Shown one piece after another: positions 24,322 to 32,189 of a stretch of 32,288 bases of DNA. The notes beneath the pieces are model-generated. The model had not been told where the DNA came from. It made no database searches and saw only the letters and a list, made by a program, of their open reading frames with translations. This stretch comes from Prevotella sp. (GTDB lineage: Bacteria > Bacteroidota > Bacteroidia > Bacteroidales > Muribaculaceae): NCBI GenBank assembly GCA_023666665.1, contig JAMPBN010000013.1:1-32288 (forward strand). The letters run 5' to 3'. Position 1 is the first letter of the stretch, and every line of letters starts with the position of its first letter. The position numbers and the translations under genes were made by a program.

Positions 24322-25224
24322 TTAGGGGTAGAGGGCGAGGGTTTCGCGGAGGCGGTTTTTGAGCATCAGGCGGAGTTCTTGCGGCTCTTCAACCTTGACA
24401 TCGGGGCCAAGGCTCATCAGCTCGCGCAGGAAGTCGGGAGTCAGCAGCAACCGGTAGGTGAAGATTGAATAGTCGTCGTGGATCTCCTCCTGCTGCGAGG
24501 GGTGCAGCGGCAGAGCGCGCAGATATTTGGCTTGATGCGCGTCGGCCCGCAGCTTCACGATGCGCGGCTCGGAACTGTCAACCACGATTCCGAAGCTGTA
24601 GCGGAAATATTCTCCGGGATTGAAGTCGGTCGACATCACAAACGTTTCGGCCTGCAGCTCAGGTTCGGAGATGCGGTCAAGGGCGTAAGTCTTGACCTTG
24701 CCCTCGGCAACGTTGCGCCCGGCAACGTACCAACGTTGGCGGAAAAGCTTGAGCAGGTATGGCTCGATAACCACCCCCCGGGTAGCCCGCGAGCGGTTGA
24801 AGGGGTGATAGTTGAACTTAATCAGCCTGTTTGACTTCACGGCCTCAATCATCGGTTCGAGGTTATGGCGTGCCGAGGGTATCTGCTCCAGAAAGAGGCG
24901 GTCGCTGATTGAACGCGCATCGCCAATCATACCGCTGAGGGCGGCGTTGTTGAGCAGGAAGTCGGTTACGGAGCCTGAGCCTTGGGGAGCATGGCTTTCT
25001 GACTCCTCGATGTAGTATTCGCCCGAAGCGGAGTCGTAGAGAATCTCAACGCCGAAAATATCGAACACCGCCTGGCGGTAGTTATAGAACGTGCGGCGCG
25101 GCATATCAGCGCCGTTGCCAACGGTCGATGCGCGCCAGCGGCGGTTAAACTCCTCGCGTGATATGCGGCGCGAGCGACGAATAGTGTCTACCAGCCAGGT
25201 GTATTTTGAAATCAGCGAACTCAT
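24322..25224 (-). CDS. WYL-domain transcriptional regulator
   Basis: The 300-residue protein has an N-terminal DNA-binding region (about 1-75; RISREEFNRRWRAS and RRTFYNYRQAVFDIFGVEI resemble a winged helix-turn-helix) and a WYL domain (about 125-205). The namesake motif reads RWYVAGR (Trp165-Tyr166-Val167). A C-terminal WCX-like extension follows (LRELMSLGPDVKVEEPQELR). WYL proteins sense ligands, often nucleic-acid or nucleotide signals, and control transcription. Its start overlaps the murA stop by 4 bp, so it is expressed with cell-wall precursor genes. Whether it controls them is unknown. Confidence 0.88.
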   Translation of the reverse strand: MSSLISKYTWLVDTIRRSRRISREEFNRRWRASTVGNGADMPRRTFYNYRQAVFDIFGVEILYDSASGEYYIEESESHAPQGSGSVTDFLLNNAALSGMIGDARSISDRLFLEQIPSARHNLEPMIEAVKSNRLIKFNYHPFNRSRATRGVVIEPYLLKLFRQRWYVAGRNVAEGKVKTYALDRISEPELQAETFVMSTDFNPGEYFRYSFGIVVDSSEPRIVKLRADAHQAKYLRALPLHPSQQEEIHDDYSIFTYRLLLTPDFLRELMSLGPDVKVEEPQELRLMLKNRLRETLALYP

Positions 25225-26543
25225 CCCACTCGTTTAATGTTGGCACCGAGACCGGAGAGTCGGCCCTCAATATCCTCGTAGCCGCGGTCAATCTGCTGGA
25301 TATTGTCAATGACGCTTGTCCCCTTGGCCGAGAGTGCGGCTATGAGCAGGGCAATACCGGCGCGAATGTCGGGCGAAGTCATATCGTTGGGTCTGAGGCA
25401 GAACTGGTGGTCGTGGCCAATGACCACGGCGCGGTGGGGGTCGCAGAGAATTATCTGCGCGCCCATATCTATCAGATTATCAACAAAGAAGAGTCGGCTT
25501 TCAAACATCTTCTGATGAATCAGCACCGAGCCCTTGCACTGCGTGGCCACCACGAGCATCACCGATAGCAGGTCGGGAGTCAGCCCGGGCCACGGAGCAT
25601 CGGCAATGGTCATGATGGAGCCGTCGAGCGCCGTGTCTATAACATAGCTCTGCTGCGCGGGCACGTAAATGTCGTCGCCCTGCTGCTCAATAACCACGCC
25701 GAGGCGACGGAACGCATCGGGAATAATGCCGAGGTCGGGGTAGCTCACGTTTTTAATCGTGATTGACGAGCGGGTCATTGCCGCCATACCGATGAATGAG
25801 CCGACTTCAATCATATCGGGGAGTACGCGGTGGGTGGTGGTTCGGTCGCTGCACTCCTTGCCGATGCCGTAGACTGTGAGGAAGTTGCTGGCTATACCCT
25901 CAACCTTGACTCCCAGCCGCTTGAGCAGCTTGCAGAGCTGCTGAAGATACGGCTCGCAGGCGGCGTTATAGATTTGAGTGTTGCCGTGGGCCAGCGATGC
26001 TGCCATAACGATGTTTGCCGTGCCGGTAACGGAAGCCTCGTCGAGCACCATATATGTGCCTTGCAGCCCCTTGGGCGGCGCGGTGAGCAGAAAGGCTTCC
26101 AACTTGGAGCAGTATTCCATTTTCGCGCCGAGGTTAATCATACCCTGAATGTGGGTATCGACCTTGCGGCGACCGATTTTATCGCCCCCCGGCTTCGGAA
26201 AGTATGCGCGGCCAAGGCGGGCCAGCAGCGGACCCACGAGCAGCACGGAGCCACGCAGCCCGGCGCAGCGCTTCACGTAGTCGCGGCTCGTCACGAACGC
26301 CTCGTCGAGGTCTTCGGCACAAAAAGTGTACTTGCCCGGCGCGTTGTGGGTAACTCTCACTCCGATGCGCTTCATCAGGTCAATGAGATTATGAACGTCG
26401 AGAATTTCGGGTATGTTGTCAATCGTCACCTCACCCTCGGTCAGCAACGTTGCCGCAATGACCTGCAGGGCCTCGTTTTTGGCGCCCTTGGGGGTGATGG
26501 TTCCTTGGAGAGTGTGGCCACCCTCAATGATGAATTTGCTCAT
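25221..26543 (-). CDS. murA: UDP-N-acetylglucosamine 1-carboxyvinyltransferase
   Basis: The 440-residue cytosolic enzyme transfers enolpyruvate from PEP to UDP-GlcNAc, the first committed step of peptidoglycan synthesis. It shows the EPSP-synthase-type double domain: GTITPKGAKNEAL with the substrate Lys-Asn at residues 22-23, KRCAGLRGSVLLVGPLLARLG, and a C-terminal ALSAKGTSVIDN followed by QQIDRGYEDI. The active-site loop reads PGGDKIGRR: Asp121 (GAT at 26183-26181) stands where E. coli has Cys115, the residue alkylated by fosfomycin. It sits between murB and the WYL gene with ATGA overlaps on both sides. Confidence 0.96.
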   Translation of the reverse strand: MSKFIIEGGHTLQGTITPKGAKNEALQVIAATLLTEGEVTIDNIPEILDVHNLIDLMKRIGVRVTHNAPGKYTFCAEDLDEAFVTSRDYVKRCAGLRGSVLLVGPLLARLGRAYFPKPGGDKIGRRKVDTHIQGMINLGAKMEYCSKLEAFLLTAPPKGLQGTYMVLDEASVTGTANIVMAASLAHGNTQIYNAACEPYLQQLCKLLKRLGVKVEGIASNFLTVYGIGKECSDRTTTHRVLPDMIEVGSFIGMAAMTRSSITIKNVSYPDLGIIPDAFRRLGVVIEQQGDDIYVPAQQSYVIDTALDGSIMTIADAPWPGLTPDLLSVMLVVATQCKGSVLIHQKMFESRLFFVDNLIDMGAQIILCDPHRAVVIGHDHQFCLRPNDMTSPDIRAGIALLIAALSAKGTSVIDNIQQIDRGYEDIEGRLSGLGANIKRVG

Positions 26544-27529
26544 ATATGTTCCACTTCGGGAATTAAGGTTATGCCGTAACGCTCTCTGACGGCGTTGATT
26601 ATACGGCTTTCAAGGTTTAAAACGTCGGCAGCGGTGGCGCGTCCGAGGGTGTTGACAATCACCAGCGGCTGTGAGGGCCAGGTTGATGCTCCCCCCTCCG
26701 AGGCACCCTTCATGCCGACGTGGTCAATCAGCCACGCGGCCGGCACTTTGAAGAGTCCGTTGCCAAGCTCAAAACGCGGCATCTCGGGCAAAAGTTTTTC
26801 GGCACCTACCTCGGGGTTGCGAAAGAATGAACCCGCCGAGCCCACAAATGCCGGGTTTGGCAACTTGGAGTCGCGGGTAATGAGCACGGCCTCACGCACG
26901 GCCATCGGGGTAGGCTCGGCATCGCCCAAGGTGGCGCGCAGATTGCCGTAGCCAAGGTTTGCGGGAGTATCGCCGGGCTGCAGCTGCAAGTATGCCGACA
27001 GAATAACGTAGCGGCCTATTTCCTCCTTGAGGCGCGAACTGCGATAGGAGTAGCTCATCCAATCGCGCCCGGCGGTGAAAATTTCGCCGGTTTGCAGGTC
27101 AAAAAACTCGGCCGTGAGCAGCAAGTCGCCGGTTTCGGCACCATACGCCCCGGCATTCTGCACCAGCGCTCCGCCCAACGAGCCGGGAATGCCCGACAGG
27201 TTTTCCATGCCGCGCAAGCCGATGGCGGCGGCAAGTTCGCAGAGGTCGTCGAGCACGGCGTGGCCGTCGGCATACAGCTGCAGGCCGTTGAGCCTCACCT
27301 CGGGCTCGCCGCTGCGCAGCAGCAGAGTGCCGCCAAAAGACTTGGTAAACAGCAGATTGGACCCGCCACCAATCACTTTAAGTGGGCGGGGCAACGATTC
27401 GTCGGCAAGAATTGCGCGGAGATCGGCGGGAGTTTGCCACTCGGCCACGGCGGCACTTTGCGCCGCTACGCCAAAAGTAGTTAACTCGCTGACATCCGCG
27501 TCAAATCGGATTTTAACATTCTCCTTCAT
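26540..27529 (-). CDS. murB: UDP-N-acetylenolpyruvoylglucosamine reductase
   Basis: The 329-residue cytosolic flavoenzyme uses NADPH to reduce the MurA product to UDP-MurNAc. FAD-binding residues appear in VIGGGSNLL (54-60) and NLSGIPGSLGGALVQNAGAYG. The catalytic proton donor lies in GSAGSFFRNP (Ser234) and the C-terminal acid is Glu325 in LIPEVEHI. The SYSYRSSRLKE segment and overall length fit the type I (E. coli-like) enzyme. It is first in a murB-murA-WYL run. The ATG lies 4 nt from the promoter -7 element, so the message should be essentially leaderless. Confidence 0.96.
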   Translation of the reverse strand: MKENVKIRFDADVSELTTFGVAAQSAAVAEWQTPADLRAILADESLPRPLKVIGGGSNLLFTKSFGGTLLLRSGEPEVRLNGLQLYADGHAVLDDLCELAAAIGLRGMENLSGIPGSLGGALVQNAGAYGAETGDLLLTAEFFDLQTGEIFTAGRDWMSYSYRSSRLKEEIGRYVILSAYLQLQPGDTPANLGYGNLRATLGDAEPTPMAVREAVLITRDSKLPNPAFVGSAGSFFRNPEVGAEKLLPEMPRFELGNGLFKVPAAWLIDHVGMKGASEGGASTWPSQPLVIVNTLGRATAADVLNLESRIINAVRERYGITLIPEVEHI

Positions 27530-27533
27530 GCCA

Positions 27534-27565
27534 CAAAGTTAATCAATCCGCCCCAATTTTCCAAA
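27534..27565 (-). promoter_or_regulatory. Promoter of the murB-murA-WYL operon
   Basis: On the minus strand TTTG (27565-27562) and TAACTTTG (27541-27534) are 20 bp apart, a full consensus match. Only four bases (TGGC) separate the -7 element from the murB ATG at 27529, the same spacing as at the thioredoxin gene (4213). Confidence 0.78.
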
Positions 27566-27590
27566 CGCCCGGTAAATACAAAGCGAGATA

Positions 27591-27613
27591 AGCCCCCCAG
27601 CCCCCTAAAGGGG
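27591..27613. repeat. C/G-run intergenic element (CCCCTAAAGGGG)
   Basis: A run agcccccca-gcccc is followed by the short palindrome CCCCTAAAGGGG (27602-27613), between the murB promoter and the end of the secreted-protein gene. I recall similar C-run/TAAA/G-run sequences as common intergenic repeats in Bacteroidota genomes. Its function is unknown. Confidence 0.45.
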
Positions 27614-27623
27614 AGAGGTAAAG

Positions 27624-27654
27624 AAATGGAGGTGGCGACTTCCCAGCCGCCACC
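27624..27654 (-). terminator. Likely terminator of the secreted-protein pair
   Basis: Read on the minus strand, a 7-bp GC-rich stem (GGTGGCG at 27654-27648 with CGCCACC at 27637-27631, 10-nt loop) lies just after the stop codon at 27672. It is followed by the T-rich, imperfect tract TCCATTTC. Position and structure suit transcription termination before the divergent murB promoter. Confidence 0.55.
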
Positions 27655-27671
27655 ATTGTCGTGCCGGAGGT

Positions 27672-29597
27672 TTAGCGGCGGAGGATTTTGGTGCCGTTTT
27701 TGAGGATGAGGAGGCCGCGGGTTGCAGGGCGACCAAGCAGATCAAAGGCTTCACCACTGCCCACTGTCCACTCTCCACTTTCCACTTCCTTGATTCCGCC
27801 CTCTTCGGTGATTTCCCATACCACGCTGAATGAGTCGCAGGGGTTTGAAGCGTTGTCGATGAAGAATGAGCGGGGAATGTAGAGCGAATAGCGGCCCGGT
27901 TCGGTGAAGTCCACCGGAATGGTAAACCAGGGAGCAGAGGGGTCGTTGATGTTGTAAGTGTCGAAGTCTCCGCCTTGCTCAAAATCGGAGGTGTAGAACA
28001 TCTTTTTGGTTTCACCGTCGCAGTTGATGTCAACCGAGGCGTCGGCCGGGGCTTTGGCGTTGGGATAGATGCCGTTGGCTCCGGTGATGGTGATGAGGGA
28101 CAACGCGGTAACGTCGCCCTCTGCGGGAGTTACTGTGGGGCTCCATAGGTTTGACATATTGACCTCGGTAAATCCGGCCATCTCCTTACTGAGAGCGCCG
28201 TCGAGGGTGAATGCGCCCATATTCACGCGGACAATGTAGACACCGCCGTCGGTGTAAGTCTCGCTCAGAGGAATGGTGTAGACATCTACCTCAGCCTCGC
28301 CGGTTTGATGTGTGCCGGTGTTGTCGTAGTAATCGTAGGCAACCTTCTTTGTGACAGGGTCTTTGGCTGCCGTGGCATCAACAATCTCGAGGGTGGTGAT
28401 GGTTTCATCGGAAGTCAGCGTGAGGGTCAGTATGCCGTTGGCGGCAGGTGTGGCACCGTGGACTACCGTGAGTTCAATGGCGTTGATTGAGGTATAGACG
28501 GTTTCGCCGTCATTGTCTTCAGTCGCACCAATGGGTTTCACGGAGTTGATACCATCGCCAAACATATTGATTTCGCCGATGTAGATGAGCGCGTCGGCCT
28601 TGTTGCTGCCGATTATCAGCTTGCCTTCGGAGTTGGGATAGAGCAGTTTGGTGGCAGATGCGGGGTTTTCATCCGCAGGGGCTATGGCGAGACCCTCGCC
28701 ATAGAAATATGCTATGGTCCAGAGCGTTCCGCTTTCGGCAGAGGTGGAAATTTCGCCGTCGGTGTTCACCAGGTAGGTCTTGGTGTCGCTGTTGTAGAGC
28801 GCGAACTGGCGGTTTTCAACCTTGGAGTTGCCGTTGTCGGTGAATTTGCCATACCAAGTGCCGGGAATCAGCTTGCCGGAGGATTTTTGCTGCCAGGTTG
28901 CACCGTTTTCAAGGTCGCTCTCGAGCATACGCACCGCGGTGCGGCGTACTTCAGTAAGCTGGGTTTGAATGTCGGCAACCGTTTGGCTCTTATAGAGCAC
29001 GTTGAGGGCGTTTTGCGCCTGACGAGTGCCGGTGTAGCTGGCCTGAAGCATGGGGAGGAGTTGATTGACGGCTTCGGGAATGCCGTAGGCCACGGCCACG
29101 GCATCTTTCGCTGCCTGCTCAATCTCTTCAGCGGTCATGGTGGCAACGTAGCCGAGCATCAGAAATGCGGCATCGGTGCCGGAGGCCACGGCTGTGGTGG
29201 TGATTGCGCCGGTGGAGCTTACGGCCAGGTAGGTATCGTTGGCCATAAAGGTATGGGCGGCATCGTTGGCAGCGCTTACGGCCTCTTTGATTGAGATTTC
29301 GTCGGCTGAGGTTTTGGCCTCCGTGGTGAAGAGATATTGCCCGGTGGCGGCGTTGCCCAACAGGTAGTGGCCGGGGGTTGTCACTGTGCCGGAAACGTAG
29401 CGCCAGTTCCACACGGCGGCTTCCGTGAAGTTGTCGGAAAGCGTCAGGGAGCCGTCGGCAGCTCCGGTGACGAAGTGCTTAACGTCACCATTTCCGGCGG
29501 TGAGAGGAATCATCAGGTAGCCGGTATTGGTGGTGAGTTTAGCAGAAGCAGTGAGCGCGATTGCGCTCACTGCCAATAAAAGCATATGTTTTTTCAT
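27672..29597 (-). CDS. Large secreted protein of unknown function, T9SS-like tail (paralogue B)
   Basis: The 641-residue exported protein starts with a signal peptide (MKKHMLLLAVSAIALTASA). I do not recognise its main domains. A helical segment (TAEEIEQAAKDAVAVAYGIP, then VADIQTQLTEVRRTAVRML) precedes a beta-rich part (WYGKFTDNG; RQFALYNSDTKTYLVNTDG), then VYTSINAIELTV and a repeated beta-sandwich-like region ending PWFTIPVDFTEPGRYSLYI. The same order occurs in the adjacent 831-residue protein. The end (AFDLLGRPATRGLLILKNG, then KILRR) is a T9SS-type tail. The linker just before the tail (about residues 604-614, ESGEWTVGSGE) is encoded by a 35-bp heptamer tandem repeat. It lies 3 bp after its paralogue, so the two are co-transcribed. 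Confidence 0.8.
   Translation of the reverse strand: MKKHMLLLAVSAIALTASAKLTTNTGYLMIPLTAGNGDVKHFVTGAADGSLTLSDNFTEAAVWNWRYVSGTVTTPGHYLLGNAATGQYLFTTEAKTSADEISIKEAVSAANDAAHTFMANDTYLAVSSTGAITTTAVASGTDAAFLMLGYVATMTAEEIEQAAKDAVAVAYGIPEAVNQLLPMLQASYTGTRQAQNALNVLYKSQTVADIQTQLTEVRRTAVRMLESDLENGATWQQKSSGKLIPGTWYGKFTDNGNSKVENRQFALYNSDTKTYLVNTDGEISTSAESGTLWTIAYFYGEGLAIAPADENPASATKLLYPNSEGKLIIGSNKADALIYIGEINMFGDGINSVKPIGATEDNDGETVYTSINAIELTVVHGATPAANGILTLTLTSDETITTLEIVDATAAKDPVTKKVAYDYYDNTGTHQTGEAEVDVYTIPLSETYTDGGVYIVRVNMGAFTLDGALSKEMAGFTEVNMSNLWSPTVTPAEGDVTALSLITITGANGIYPNAKAPADASVDINCDGETKKMFYTSDFEQGGDFDTYNINDPSAPWFTIPVDFTEPGRYSLYIPRSFFIDNASNPCDSFSVVWEITEEGGIKEVESGEWTVGSGEAFDLLGRPATRGLLILKNGTKILRR
27754..27788. 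repeat. Five tandem heptamers CCACTNN inside a coding sequence
   Basis: Five perfect 7-bp units with invariant CCACT (AGTGG on the coding strand) run without interruption at 27754, 27761, 27768, 27775 and 27782. Because 7 is not a multiple of 3, the frame rotates from unit to unit, so the encoded peptide (ESGEWTVGSG region) shows no obvious repeat. The core AGTGG is shared with the octamer hairpin at 18855-18930. Confidence 0.8.
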
Positions 29598-29600
29598 TAT

Positions 29601-32096
29601 TTAGCGAATAACTTTCTTGCCGTTGATGATGTAGAGGCCGTGGACGGCTTTGGCGACCTTGCGACCCTGCAGGTCGTAGATTTCACATCCGTTAACCTTT
29701 ACGGAGCTGACTTCGTTAATACCGTCTTCTTCTTCGATGGTCCATTCAACGTCTACGGCTTCACTGTAGGAGTTGTTTTCTTCGTTGATGAAGATACCCT
29801 CGGCAATAGTGAGCTTGTAAACGCCGGCTTCGGTGAAGTTCACGGGGATGCTGTAGCTCTCGGTGAAGGTTTCGTTGTCATAGTAGAAATATTTCACGTC
29901 GATTTCGTCGGCATTAACATCGATGTCGTCGCCGTTGGCATCTTTGGCTACGGTGCCGTTATAAGTAACGGTGAGCTTGCCGTCGGCTTCGGGATTTACG
30001 TACCAGCCCTCTGCGCCGAGCACTATTTCGGTGATTTCTTCAACAGTACCGGATGCAGGGGTCACGGGGAGCGCCTCGGCCACGGCGGGAGTTTCAATGT
30101 ATTCGCTGGCAGCGAGAGGACAAGAAACCTTGAAGCCATCGGCGGTAACGGCGGTAAAGAGGCCGGCATCGCCTTTCACTACATATTCAACTTCTTTTTC
30201 GGTGTAAGTTTCGCCAAGAGGCAGAGTATAAACATCGTAGGTGGCGGTCACGGTTACGTAGTCCCAAATATCATTGTCATAGACTTGGCGGGTAACTTCG
30301 CGCTGTGCAGGGGTCACGGCCTTGAGGTCGGCGGCAGTCCAGGTTTTCTTAACGTCGATAACGGGCTGCCAATCATCGTCATATTCGCCGGTGGCGGTGC
30401 CGTATTTAACTGCGCCGTTGTCGGTAAGGGTTGCGCCTACGGGCACCATGATTTCAACTGCGTTGATTGAAGTGAAGATGGTGCCGCCCATAGCGTCCTT
30501 GCCGGTAGTGCCGGCGAAAGTTGCGTAAGTTTCGTCCTGGGTCATTTCGCCAACAGCGAAGAATGAGAACTGCGAGTTAACGTCGTTAACGTCGCTCCAG
30601 GAGGTGAGACTGGTGATTGCATCACTTGTGTTTGTGCTCAGATAGTTGTCGGTACCGACAATCTTGATGGCAAAACCGGTGTTGCCGGCAATGAGGCTGA
30701 ATTTTGCAGCCTCTGCAGCATCAACAGCGGTAGCGTTTGAAGCAAAGTTGAAGGAACCGACATACTTCTTGGCGGCGGTATTGTAGAGGTTGAAAGTTCT
30801 CGAAGACTCAGCGTTGTCTTGAGCGGAGGGTTCTTCAACCCATTCAGCTTTCCAGAGGCCTGTTGCGGTCATTTGGGGCTGGCGCTGGAAGGGTGTGTTT
30901 TCGCTGGCGGCAACGTAGTTGATGTACTGCTCCAGAGAGTTGACGTAGAGGCCGAAGTCAGAGCTGATTTGCTCTTGGGCAAATTGCAGAGCGGCGGTAA
31001 CTGCGGCATTACCGGCTTCGGTGAGGTCGGCAAGCGTCTGAGCGCTGTTGATGGCATATGTATAGTCCGACTTGTTTTCCAGGCCGATGGTGGTGCTACC
31101 GAGCAACACTTCAGCGCGGGCAAGGATTGCGGGAGTGGCGAGCAAAACATCAACCTGATTATCAACTTCTTCAGCGGTAAGGTCGGAGGTGTAGGTGAGG
31201 AAGAAGAACGACGAACCTGCATCAAGGTCCCAAGTACCGATTCCGGCGCGAGTGTTCAGAGCATTGAGCCAAACGTTTTGGTTGGCAGCAGCTTCAAGGT
31301 TTGAGGTGATACCGAAAGCGCCTTTAACAGCCTCGCTCTCGGTGACTTTCAAAGGCACGGGAGTTGCAGAAAGGCCGAGGTCGGAGGTGTAGAGCCAGTT
31401 ACCGGTCGAGAGGTTCTGGAAGTTGGCGTTGCCATCTTCGTCGTAGGTCATATTCCAGGCAGCCTTGAGGTCGAGGGTGTTGGAGGTGGTGAGCTTTCCG
31501 CTATCGTCAATACTCATATATTTGCCTTTTGTGCGGGCCGCAGTGCCGCCTACGGCAATAACCTTGGCATAGGGATAGAGCTTGGGAAAGAGTGCCTGCT
31601 CGATTTCCTCTGCGGTGGTGCTTGAGGTGGCCTCGATGAAGTAGTATGCACAGGCTGCGGAGTTTTCAGGCTCGCCGCTGAGCGATGCAGCGTTGAGATA
31701 TGCGCGGTCGGCAGGCGCGGGATATGCAAACGGATAGTAGTTGGTCAGGCAGTTTGCCTCGTCAACGAAGCTCGACATTGTGGGGAATGTTTCGGCAACT
31801 TCGGTTGAGAGGGTGGCTTTTTCGTCGTTGGAAAATTTGAGGTACTTGCCTCCGTTGGTGATGTATTCGTGGAAGTTGAAGTCCGCGCCTTGCTCGCCGG
31901 AGTATTCCCAAAGGGTTGCAGACGAGAGCTCATTGGTGTAAGACACCGAGCCATCGGCGTTGGCTGCAAGATACTTGCCAACGGCCTGTACGGATGCGTC
32001 AGCGGGTACGAGAACGTAGCTGCAGCCATAGTCCAAAGCCATAGCGCCGGAGGCAGAAAGCATCAATGCAGATAATGCAAGAGTAATCTTTTTCAT
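29601..32096 (-). CDS. Large secreted protein of unknown function, T9SS-like tail (paralogue A)
   Basis: The 831-residue exported protein has a signal peptide (MKKITLALSALMLSASGAMA) and unrecognised domains. Two TAEEIEQA/TAEEVDNQ helical starts occur (around residues 155 and 300), an Ala/Leu-rich helical segment lies near residues 355-400, a beta-rich region contains RTFNLYNTAAKKYVGSF, then IFTSINAVEIMVPVG and a C-terminal beta-sandwich ending SIPVNFTEAGVYKLTIAEG. The tail (CEIYDLQGRKV, then GLYIINGKKVIR) is a short T9SS-type signal. It is strongly acidic. Clear paralogy with the next gene downstream is seen in the IPV-FTE-G-Y-L-I and EE-GI-EV patterns. A surface or secreted structural or binding role is likely; no catalytic motif is visible. 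Confidence 0.82.
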   Translation of the reverse strand: MKKITLALSALMLSASGAMALDYGCSYVLVPADASVQAVGKYLAANADGSVSYTNELSSATLWEYSGEQGADFNFHEYITNGGKYLKFSNDEKATLSTEVAETFPTMSSFVDEANCLTNYYPFAYPAPADRAYLNAASLSGEPENSAACAYYFIEATSSTTAEEIEQALFPKLYPYAKVIAVGGTAARTKGKYMSIDDSGKLTTSNTLDLKAAWNMTYDEDGNANFQNLSTGNWLYTSDLGLSATPVPLKVTESEAVKGAFGITSNLEAAANQNVWLNALNTRAGIGTWDLDAGSSFFFLTYTSDLTAEEVDNQVDVLLATPAILARAEVLLGSTTIGLENKSDYTYAINSAQTLADLTEAGNAAVTAALQFAQEQISSDFGLYVNSLEQYINYVAASENTPFQRQPQMTATGLWKAEWVEEPSAQDNAESSRTFNLYNTAAKKYVGSFNFASNATAVDAAEAAKFSLIAGNTGFAIKIVGTDNYLSTNTSDAITSLTSWSDVNDVNSQFSFFAVGEMTQDETYATFAGTTGKDAMGGTIFTSINAVEIMVPVGATLTDNGAVKYGTATGEYDDDWQPVIDVKKTWTAADLKAVTPAQREVTRQVYDNDIWDYVTVTATYDVYTLPLGETYTEKEVEYVVKGDAGLFTAVTADGFKVSCPLAASEYIETPAVAEALPVTPASGTVEEITEIVLGAEGWYVNPEADGKLTVTYNGTVAKDANGDDIDVNADEIDVKYFYYDNETFTESYSIPVNFTEAGVYKLTIAEGIFINEENNSYSEAVDVEWTIEEEDGINEVSSVKVNGCEIYDLQGRKVAKAVHGLYIINGKKVIR

Positions 32097-32189
32097 GCGA
32101 AAAAATGTGCTTTAAGTGTTATGTAATAGAGTGAATAATAGCTATGTGAAAACGCGAATTTACATAAAATCCCGATTAAGTTTTGAATC
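32097..32189. other. AT-rich upstream region of paralogue A, no clear promoter
   Basis: This AT-rich stretch precedes the 831-residue protein gene on the minus strand. No full TTTG-N20-TAnnTTTG is present; the closest -7-like sequence on the minus strand is TAAATTCG, with one mismatch to the core. No open reading frame is recognisable. Confidence 0.4.

Noticed and set aside
25830-26579. 249-residue plus-strand open frame opposite murA
   Set aside because: It is fully antisense to murA, which has unambiguous motifs, and shows no recognisable domain or initiation context.
29586-30470. Long plus-strand open frame of 294 residues opposite the 831-residue gene
   Set aside because: It is antisense to a gene with a signal peptide, paralogue and sorting tail, and its Gly/Val/Phe-rich sequence is typical of the reverse complement of a biased coding strand.
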